From contig JAEUJO010000331.1 in the NCBI GenBank assembly GCA_016794615.1, forward strand, positions 1 through 33,119: a stretch of DNA of 33,119 bases. Direction: 5' to 3'. The notes under the pieces are model-generated. The model had not been told where the DNA came from. It was given only the letters and a program-made list of their open reading frames with translations, and made no database searches. Positions 27,527 to 33,119 of the stretch are shown here, piece after piece. A program made the position numbers and the translations under genes. Numbering within the stretch: the first letter of the stretch is position 1; each line of letters begins with the position of its first letter. The DNA comes from Pseudonocardia sp. (GTDB lineage: Bacteria > Actinomycetota > Actinomycetes > Mycobacteriales > Pseudonocardiaceae).

Positions 27527-28396
27527 GTGCACCGCCACCTCAACGGGCTGAAGACGGCCCTGCTGCTCGGCGCGATGAGCGCGCTGGTCCTCTTGATCGG
27601 TTCGTTGTTCGGCCGTGCGGGCGTGGTGATCGCGCTCGTCGTCGCGCTGGGCATGAACGGCTACGCCTACTTCAACTCCGACAAGATCGCCCTGCGGGCC
27701 ATGCGCGCGCGCCCGGTCTCCGAACCCGAGGCACCTGGTCTCTACCGCATCGTCCGCGACCTGGCCCGGGCCGCTCGCCAGCCCATGCCGCGGCTCTACA
27801 TCAGTCCGACCGACGCGCCGAACGCCTTCGCCACCGGCCGCAACCCACGGCACGCCGCCGTGTGCGCCACCACCGGCCTGCTCGAACTCCTGGACGAGCG
27901 TGAGCTGCGCGCGGTCCTCGGCCACGAGCTCAGCCACGTCTACAACCGCGACATCCTCATCTCGTCGGTGGCAGGCGCGCTCGCCAGCATGATCGGCTTC
28001 CTGGCGAACATGGCGATGTTCGCCGGCCTGTTCGGCGGCTCGGACGGCGACCGGCCGAACCCGATCGCCGCGCTCCTGATCGCGCTCCTCGGCCCGGTCG
28101 CCGCCGGCGTCGTGCAGATGGCGGTCAGCAGATCGCGCGAGTTCCAGGCCGACGCGAGCGGGGCCGCGCTGACGGGCGACCCGCTTGCGCTGGCGTCGGC
28201 GCTGCGCAAGCTCGAGCGCGGCACCCAGCTCGCACCGCTGCCGCCGGAGCCCCGGTTGGCGGCGCAGAGCCACCTGATGATCGCGAACCCGTTCCGTACG
28301 GGCGAGCAGATGTCGCGTCTGTTCTCGACGCACCCGCCCATCGCCGAGCGGGTGGCGCGGCTGGAGGCGATAGCGCGCGGCCGCAACTCCGCCTGA
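27527..28396 (+). CDS. htpX: Membrane zinc metalloprotease HtpX
   Basis: HtpX is a membrane-bound M48 protease that degrades damaged membrane proteins. The product is 289 residues. HELSH (133-137) supplies two zinc His and the catalytic Glu134, and E205 in SREFQAD is the third zinc ligand. Membrane segments are at about 10-27 and 32-48, with another pair at about 146-168 and 178-200 around the active site. A conserved [15 protein letters not shown] block (93-107) matches the family. GTG 27527 follows AAGGA at 27514-27518 with an 8-nt gap. It stands alone and is preceded by an ECF-type promoter. In M. tuberculosis htpX lies next to grcC1. Confidence 0.94.
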   Translation: MHRHLNGLKTALLLGAMSALVLLIGSLFGRAGVVIALVVALGMNGYAYFNSDKIALRAMRARPVSEPEAPGLYRIVRDLARAARQPMPRLYISPTDAPNAFATGRNPRHAAVCATTGLLELLDERELRAVLGHELSHVYNRDILISSVAGALASMIGFLANMAMFAGLFGGSDGDRPNPIAALLIALLGPVAAGVVQMAVSRSREFQADASGAALTGDPLALASALRKLERGTQLAPLPPEPRLAAQSHLMIANPFRTGEQMSRLFSTHPPIAERVARLEAIARGRNSA

Positions 28397-28433
28397 CGCG
28401 GCCCGCACACCGGACCGGTCGTGCACACGCGAG

Positions 28434-28471
28434 GGGCGCGGTGCACATCGCGCACGGTGTGCACCGCGCCC
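28434..28471 (+). terminator. Strong 13-bp palindromic stem between convergent genes
   Basis: GGGCGCGGTGCAC (28434-28446) and its exact reverse complement (28459-28471) are separated by a 12-nt loop. It lies between the stop of htpX (28396) and the stop of the leftward gene (28504), where a bidirectional terminator is expected. No T-runs flank it, as is common in high-GC actinobacteria. Confidence 0.65.
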
Positions 28472-28484
28472 GCGCGGTGTGCAC
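28459..28484 (+). repeat. Alternative hairpin sharing an arm with the terminator
   Basis: GTGCACCGCGC (28459-28469) can also pair with GCGCGGTGTGCAC (28472-28484), which has a two-base insertion. The unit GCGCGGTG(TG)CAC thus occurs three times in alternating orientation within 50 nt, and another GTGCAC is at 28421-28426. Two mutually exclusive stems are possible. Confidence 0.5.
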
Positions 28485-28503
28485 GGGGGCCCTGCGGTTC
28501 GCG

Positions 28504-29397
28504 CTACCCCTTCACGTACGACAGCTTCTCCGCGACCAGCCCGTCCCGGACGGTGAACAGGTCCACGCCGCGCACGTGCCCGTCGCCGTGGTCGTAGCGC
28601 CATCGGGCCACCACCCGGTCACCCGCCTCGACGACCTCCTCGGTGGTGAAGGTCGCCTCGGGGGAGGCAGCGAACAGCGCTTCCCACGCCGCGCGCACGG
28701 CGGCCGCCCCCACGTGCCGCCGTCCGTCGGGCGGGCCGGTGTCCTCGAACACGCAGTCCGGCGTCATCGCGGCCATCACCGCGTCGACGTCCCGGGCCCC
28801 GAACGCCCGGTCGAACCGTTCGACGGCCGCGAGCGCGCCGCCGCCCCGCGCCCGACCGAACATCGCCAGCAGCGCGGTCTGCGGGTCGGCACCCGGGTCG
28901 ACCGGCGCCCGGTCACCGATCACACCCGCGCCGCGGTAGGCGTCTTCCATCGACGCGAACCATTCCCGGACGGCCTCAACCGCCCGCGGGTCCAGCGTGT
29001 CGTCCTCACCCACCGCGCGGGCCAGGTCCCAGGCGTGCACGAGGTGGTCCGCGGCCAGTTGGAGCGTGTACTCCGCGCGCGGAGCGTCGCCGAAGGAGAG
29101 GTGGACGTCGCGGTCCGGTGCCTCGTCGACGGCGGTCACCGCGGCGGCGTGGGCCCGCTCGAACGCCCCGAGCGGGTCATCCCCGAGTTGATCGCCCGCG
29201 AAGCGGTCGCCGACGTCCGCGATCGTCGCACCGGCCAGGAGGGGTGGTGCCCACAGCTCCTCCTCGACGACGTGGCGCACCAGCGCGCGCACGTCCCAGC
29301 CGGCGCACGGCGTCGGCGCCTCCCAGCGGCCGCCGATACGGCGTGCCCGGGCCGCGAACTCGTCGGCGCACAGGCGGTGGAGCTCGCGCTCGTCCAT
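28504..29397 (-). CDS. Mycothiol-dependent-isomerase-like (TIGR03086/DinB-type) domain fused to SnoaL-like domain
   Basis: The product is 297 residues in two parts. Residues 1-185 resemble the MDMPI/TIGR03086 metal-binding helical domain: CAGWDVRALVRHVVEEELW with H42, and LAADHLVHAWDLARA with H118 and H121 as likely metal ligands. Residues 187-297 look like a SnoaL/NTF2-like alpha+beta barrel (RFDRAFGARDVDAVMAAMTPDCVFEDT, then GRRHVGAAAVRAAWEALF and RWRYDHGDGHVRGVDLFTVRDG; motifs overlap residues 194-288). The reaction is unknown; mycothiol-dependent chemistry or ligand binding is inference from the first domain. ATG 29397 was chosen as the first start in phase with the domain. It lies 8 nt downstream of the cupin gene in the same operon. 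Confidence 0.75.
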   Translation of the reverse strand: MDERELHRLCADEFAARARRIGGRWEAPTPCAGWDVRALVRHVVEEELWAPPLLAGATIADVGDRFAGDQLGDDPLGAFERAHAAAVTAVDEAPDRDVHLSFGDAPRAEYTLQLAADHLVHAWDLARAVGEDDTLDPRAVEAVREWFASMEDAYRGAGVIGDRAPVDPGADPQTALLAMFGRARGGGALAAVERFDRAFGARDVDAVMAAMTPDCVFEDTGPPDGRRHVGAAAVRAAWEALFAASPEATFTTEEVVEAGDRVVARWRYDHGDGHVRGVDLFTVRDGLVAEKLSYVKG

Positions 29398-29405
29398 CGC
29401 CGTTC

Positions 29406-29771
29406 TCACCTGGCGTAGTGGGAGGCGCCCCACCAGTCGATGACGACCACGGGCTCGTCGCCCACCACCCAGGCGTCGTGGCCGGACGGCAGCGTGGTCA
29501 CCTGGCCGGGGCGGGCGTCGAACTCCTCGCCGCCGGACGTGCGGATCCGCAGCACGCCCGCGACGTGGTAGTGGAAGTGCGGGGCCTCGCACCACTCGGT
29601 GCCTGCGATCGGCCGCACGTCGGTCGACCAGCGCCAGCCGGGTTCGAGGGTGAGCCGGCCGATCTCGGCACCGCCGATGCGCAGCAGGTCGACCCGGCCG
29701 TTCGGGAACGTTCGGGTCTCACCCGGTGTCGCGAAGTCCTGAGCCTCGTAGGCGGGGTGGGTGGTGGTCAT
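29406..29771 (-). CDS. Small single-domain cupin protein
   Basis: The product is 121 residues. A beta-barrel cupin is indicated by EPGWRWSTDVRPI (43-55), then APHFHYHVAGVLRIRT (63-78), with H65, H67 and H69 as candidate metal ligands, GQVTTLPSGHDAWVVGDEPV (89-108) with H98, and a final IDWWG. It may bind a metal or a small molecule; the substrate is unknown. AAGGAGG lies 5 nt before the ATG at 29771. It is the first gene of a two-gene leftward operon with the isomerase/SnoaL fusion, and divergent from the SARP-type regulator, which may control it. Confidence 0.75.
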   Translation of the reverse strand: MTTTHPAYEAQDFATPGETRTFPNGRVDLLRIGGAEIGRLTLEPGWRWSTDVRPIAGTEWCEAPHFHYHVAGVLRIRTSGGEEFDARPGQVTTLPSGHDAWVVGDEPVVVIDWWGASHYAR

Positions 29772-29797
29772 CGGGGCCTCCTTGGGGTCGTGCCGCG

Positions 29798-29803
29798 ACG
29801 CTA
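29798..29803 (-). promoter_or_regulatory. Putative -10 hexamer TAGCGT of the cupin operon
   Basis: TAGCGT on the minus strand fits TANNNT and would give a leader of about 20 nt containing the AAGGAGG ribosome binding site. The CAGTTC repeats lie 15 to 31 nt upstream of it, over its -35 region as well as that of the divergent gene. Confidence 0.4.
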
Positions 29804-29817
29804 GGGCGCGCGGACTT

Positions 29818-29834
29818 CAGTTCCCTTGCAGTTC
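29818..29834 (+). repeat. Two CAGTTC direct repeats at 11-bp spacing in the divergent promoter
   Basis: CAGTTC occurs at 29818-29823 and 29829-29834, a period of 11 bp (one helical turn). SARP-type regulators bind short direct repeats of this period next to a -10 element. The pair lies between the divergent cupin and SARP-like genes and overlaps a TTGCAG -35-like element at 29826-29831. Confidence 0.4.
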
Positions 29835-29853
29835 GACGGCGGTGCAGGACGAT
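29826..29853 (+). promoter_or_regulatory. Putative promoter of the SARP-like gene
   Basis: TTGCAG (29826-29831) and GACGAT (29848-29853) are separated by 16 nt. The expected +1 is 29860, the first base of the chosen GTG, so the transcript would be leaderless. Each element is an imperfect match. Confidence 0.4.
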
Positions 29854-29859
29854 GACGCC

Positions 29860-32800
29860 GTGCCCGGACTGGCTCTGCAGCTGCTCGGCCGCTTCCAGGT
29901 GCGCCGCGACGGCGAGGAGGTGCCGCCTGCGGCATTCGGCGGGCGCAAGGTGCGCACGCTGCTGCGGGTGCTGGCGGTGCGGCGACCCGACCTGGTGCCG
30001 CACGAGGTCCTCGCCGAGGCGCTGTGGCCGGACCAGCAGCCCGCCGATCCCGCGGCCAACATCACGGTGCTCGTCACACGCGCCCGCCGGGCCCTGGCCG
30101 TGCCGGAGGCCGTGGTGACCGGGCCCGGCGGCTACGCACTCGGACCGTGCACCGTCGACATCGCCGAGTTCCTCGTCCTGGCCCAGCAGGCGCGGCAGGA
30201 GCTGCGCGCGGGCCGGCCGGCGGCCGCGGGTCGTGACTGCACCGCCGCGCTCGGGCTCTGGGGCGAACCACTCGCGGAGGACACGTACGCCGAGTGGGCC
30301 CGCTCGCCCCGGGAGCGCCTGCTGCGGGCCCACGTCGACGTGCTGGAGACCGCGGCCCGTACCGCGCTCGCCCTGGACGACCCGGCGACGGCGGCCGGAT
30401 ATGCGGCTGACGCGACGGTGGCCGACCCGCTGCGCGAGTCCGTCGCCGTGGTGCACGCGCAGGCGCTGGCGGCGGCGGGTGACCGGGCCGGGGCGCTGGC
30501 CGCGCTGGACCGTCTGCGGACCCGGTTGCGCGACGAGCTGGGCGTCGACCCGTCGAGGGAGCCGGCGCGGCTGCGTCAGGCGCTGCTGGCCGGTGCGCCG
30601 TCGATCCGTGACCCGGGCCGCGGTCCGTCCGGAGCCGGGACGTCCGCGCGCCGGAGCCGGATCACCGCCGGCGGCCCGCTCCGTCGAGGAGATCGCTCCG
30701 ACCTGGCGCTCGCGCCGGGCTCCGAGGTGCCGACGCGGGCGTTCGGTGGCCTGGCCTTCGTCGGTCGCGACGCGGAGCTCGCCCGGCTGCGCGCGGCGAT
30801 CGACGCCCACGAGGTGGTGGCGCTCGGCGGAGTCGCCGGTGCGGGCAAGTCGCGGCTCGTGGCGGAGGCGACCCGGGGCGTCGCGCTTCCCGTCCTCGCC
30901 TGCCGCGCCTTCCTCCCCGAGCGCGGGGAGGCCTGGGGGCTGGCACGCTCGGTGCTGCGGGAGGCGCTCGCGCTCGACGTGCACCTGGCCGACCGGCTCG
31001 CGCCGCGTGTCCGCGCCGCGCTGGCCGTCCTCCTGCCCGAGGTCGGCGGCATCGACGTCCCGCTCGACGGCGAGGCCCGGCGCGCGCTCGTGCTCGCGGG
31101 CGGGGTCGGCCTGCTCGCCGCTGCGGTCCGCGACGGCGCCGTGCTCGTCGTCGACGACCTGCAGTGGGCCGATCCCAGCAGCCTCACCTTCCTCGCGTCC
31201 GCGCTGGCCCGGTTGCACCGCCTGGCGGCCGTCCTGGCCTTCCGGCCCGACGAGCCGGCCCTCGTGCCCGCTGCCGGGCGGGCGCACGGCGCCCTGCCGA
31301 CGGACACGGCCTCTGCGCTCGCGACCGTCCGCGCGACCCGCGCCGTCGTCGACGTCGCGTTGGGCGCCCTTCCCGACGACGGGCTCGACGCGCTGGTCGG
31401 CGACCCCCGCCTGGCGGCGGTGCTGCGCGCGGAGACCGATCGCACGCCGTTCGCGGTGGGCGAGGTGCTGCGCGAGCTCGCGGTGCGCGGTGTCGCCGTC
31501 GCGGGGCCGGACGGCCGGTGGCTCCCTCGGGACGCCGGCGCCGTCGCACTCGCCTGCGAGGTCGGCCGGGAGGGGCAGCGGCGGGGCGTGCGGCGGCGCG
31601 TCGACCGGGAGACCGGTGCTCGCGCGCAGGTGCTCGCGCTGGTCGCGCTGCTCGCCCGGGAGACCACCGCCCGGACCGTGGCGACGGCGGCGGGCCTCGA
31701 CCCGCGCGCGGCCCTCGACGCCCTCTCCGGGCTGGCCACGGCCGGCCTGCTGCGGCTCGGTGAGCAGGGTTGGGCGACCGCGCACGACCTCGTCGGGGAG
31801 ACCGTGACCGCCGCGCTGGCGCCGGGCGACCGCGGTCGCCTGCACGGGCTGCTGGCGGCGGCGTTGGAGGCCGACGACGCCGACCCCGCCGAGGTCGCCC
31901 GGCACCACCGCGACGCGGGGGACGGCACTGCCGCGGCCGCCGCGTTCGAGCGGGCCGCCCGCCGGGCACTGGCCGGGTACGCCACCGGTGAGGCGGCCGC
32001 ACACGCCGAGGCCGGGCTGGCCTTGGAGACCCGGCCCGGCCTGCTCGACGCCCGGGCCGAGGCGCGGGCCGCGCACGGCGACGTCGCCGGAGCCCTCGCC
32101 GACCTGCAGGCGGCCTCGACCGGCGTCGTCGGGCCCGCGCGGTCACGGCGGCTGTCCCGGTCGGCGATGCTGACCATGGGCACCCACGACCCGGTGCGCG
32201 CCGCCGGGCTGGCCGAGCTGGCGTTGGTCGAGGCCGGCGACGACGCAGCCGCGCGGGCCGTCGCGCTGGAGACCGCGGCGATCCTCGACGTGAACCTCGG
32301 CCGCACGGGCCGTGCCGCGGATCGGGCCGATGCCGCGCTCGCGCTGTTCCGCGGCCTCGGCGACGGAGCGGGCGTCGCCCGGATCCTGGACGGCCGCGCG
32401 ATGGCGGCCTTCCTCGACGGGCGGATCACCGAGGCGGTCGGGTTGTTCGGGCGCATCGCGACCCTGTTCGAGGACTCGGGCGACCTCCTGCGCGCCGTCA
32501 CGCCTCGCTCGACCCGCGGGCACGGCCTGGTCTTCCACGCCGAGCCCGCGGAGGGGCTGGTGGAGACGTCGGCGGCGGTGCAGCTCGCGCGGGATCTCGG
32601 CGCGCCAGACGGGCAGGCCTACGCGCTGTGGCACCGGTCGGAGGCGCTGTCGGCGCTCGGGCGGCACGCCGAGGCCGAGGCCGACGCCCGCGAGGCGCTC
32701 ACCGTCGCCGGCACGGTCGGGCACCGCGGGTGGACCGCGACCGCCTGGCGCGCGCTCGGCATCGCGCTGCAGGAACAGCAGCGGCTCGACGAGGCGGCAG

Positions 32801-33111
32801 CGGCGTTCGAGGAATCCGCGCGAGCCGCGGGAGAGACGTTGACGCTGTTCGCCTCCTGGGCCGCTGCCCGGTGCGCGCTCGTGGCGGTCGCGCTCGGGCG
32901 GCCCGACGAAGCCGCGCGGTCGGTGGAGCGCGCACTGGCCGTCGGGCCGCCGCTGGGACACTACGAGGCGCGGTGGGCCCAGGTGGAGCTCGCCGCGGCG
33001 CGTGGCGCGGACGGCTGCACCGCGCTCGCCGCCGCTGCATGGCACCGGGCCGGGGCGGGCGGCCACCTGGCCTCGGTGCCGCGCCTCGCGGAGTTGGCGG
33101 GCCGGTCGTGA
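29860..33111 (+). CDS. AfsR/SARP-family regulator with AAA ATPase and TPR-like C-terminus
   Basis: The product is 1083 residues. An OmpR-type winged-helix DNA-binding domain is at about 3-95 (LLGRFQVRRDGEEV, then LWPDQQPADPAANITVLVTRARRAL). The bacterial transcriptional activator domain is at about 97-245, ending in RDELGVDPSREPARL. A P-loop ATPase follows: Walker A GGVAGAGKS (323-331) and Walker B VLVVDDLQWADPS (428-440). From about 600 on the chain is Ala-rich helical repeats, TPR-like. No C-terminal LuxR helix-turn-helix was seen. Such proteins activate secondary-metabolite or accessory genes, with the ATPase and repeats as the signal input. The target may be its own promoter and the divergent cupin operon. 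GTG 29860 was preferred to GTG 29842 from the promoter spacing. Confidence 0.85.
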   Translation: MPGLALQLLGRFQVRRDGEEVPPAAFGGRKVRTLLRVLAVRRPDLVPHEVLAEALWPDQQPADPAANITVLVTRARRALAVPEAVVTGPGGYALGPCTVDIAEFLVLAQQARQELRAGRPAAAGRDCTAALGLWGEPLAEDTYAEWARSPRERLLRAHVDVLETAARTALALDDPATAAGYAADATVADPLRESVAVVHAQALAAAGDRAGALAALDRLRTRLRDELGVDPSREPARLRQALLAGAPSIRDPGRGPSGAGTSARRSRITAGGPLRRGDRSDLALAPGSEVPTRAFGGLAFVGRDAELARLRAAIDAHEVVALGGVAGAGKSRLVAEATRGVALPVLACRAFLPERGEAWGLARSVLREALALDVHLADRLAPRVRAALAVLLPEVGGIDVPLDGEARRALVLAGGVGLLAAAVRDGAVLVVDDLQWADPSSLTFLASALARLHRLAAVLAFRPDEPALVPAAGRAHGALPTDTASALATVRATRAVVDVALGALPDDGLDALVGDPRLAAVLRAETDRTPFAVGEVLRELAVRGVAVAGPDGRWLPRDAGAVALACEVGREGQRRGVRRRVDRETGARAQVLALVALLARETTARTVATAAGLDPRAALDALSGLATAGLLRLGEQGWATAHDLVGETVTAALAPGDRGRLHGLLAAALEADDADPAEVARHHRDAGDGTAAAAAFERAARRALAGYATGEAAAHAEAGLALETRPGLLDARAEARAAHGDVAGALADLQAASTGVVGPARSRRLSRSAMLTMGTHDPVRAAGLAELALVEAGDDAAARAVALETAAILDVNLGRTGRAADRADAALALFRGLGDGAGVARILDGRAMAAFLDGRITEAVGLFGRIATLFEDSGDLLRAVTPRSTRGHGLVFHAEPAEGLVETSAAVQLARDLGAPDGQAYALWHRSEALSALGRHAEAEADAREALTVAGTVGHRGWTATAWRALGIALQEQQRLDEAAAAFEESARAAGETLTLFASWAAARCALVAVALGRPDEAARSVERALAVGPPLGHYEARWAQVELAAARGADGCTALAAAAWHRAGAGGHLASVPRLAELAGRS

Positions 33112-33119
33112 CAGCGCTG

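Noticed and set aside
25452..27551. 699-residue open frame on the plus strand antisense to korA
   Set aside because: korA has all family motifs on the other strand; the antisense frame is low-complexity Arg/Val/Gly-rich, a codon-bias artefact.
1..33119. CRISPR arrays, tRNA or rRNA genes, insertion sequences, prophage
   Set aside because: No regularly spaced repeats, cloverleaf-like sequences, transposase or phage-like proteins were found; the window looks like core chromosome.

Overview
The window is very GC-rich (roughly 70%). It uses GTG and ATG starts, has tightly overlapping operons, and carries gene families typical of high-GC Actinomycetota. NuoA, MenG and MenJ resemble the mycobacterial proteins closely. 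Together with the chromosomal neighbourhood this suggests a member of the Pseudonocardiaceae, possibly Pseudonocardia. That is inference from sequence style and synteny, not a database match.

Left part (1-2865): the possible 5' tip of a divergent gene, a small DUF3592-like membrane protein, menG (demethylmenaquinone methyltransferase) and menJ (geranylgeranyl-reductase-type menaquinone reductase). The menJ leader has a near-perfect match to the Rex operator, the NADH/NAD+ sensing repressor site. The middle (3023-19072) is a complete 14-gene nuoA-nuoN operon for the proton-pumping NADH:menaquinone oxidoreductase (Complex I). Almost every gene junction overlaps by 4 nt. A long-chain polyprenyl diphosphate synthase (19116-20117) follows. 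In Mycobacterium tuberculosis menG, menJ, grcC1 and htpX lie almost side by side, so here the nuo operon appears to sit between quinone-tailoring genes. The block makes the quinone tail, methylates the ring, saturates the tail and supplies the enzyme that reduces the quinone.

Right part (20134-33111): a RarD/EamA transporter; a dimethylarginine dimethylaminohydrolase-like enzyme, convergent with a cationic-amino-acid-type permease plus tandem universal stress protein operon; korAB (2-oxoglutarate:ferredoxin oxidoreductase), divergent from htpX, which has an ECF-sigma-type promoter; a convergent palindromic terminator region; a small cupin plus mycothiol-dependent-isomerase/SnoaL fusion operon; and a divergent 1083-residue SARP/AAA/TPR regulator.

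Regulatory points: several genes (19116, 21085, 29860, probably 156) have a -10-like hexamer ending about 7 nt before a GTG start, suggesting leaderless transcripts. A short leaderless upstream ORF overlapping the menG start is also possible. No tRNA, rRNA, CRISPR array, insertion sequence or prophage was seen, and no gene-free stretch exceeds 200 nt. The region looks like conserved core chromosome. I did not find a clearly undescribed multi-gene system; the most interesting signals are regulatory, plus an altered iron-sulfur ligand set in NuoG.
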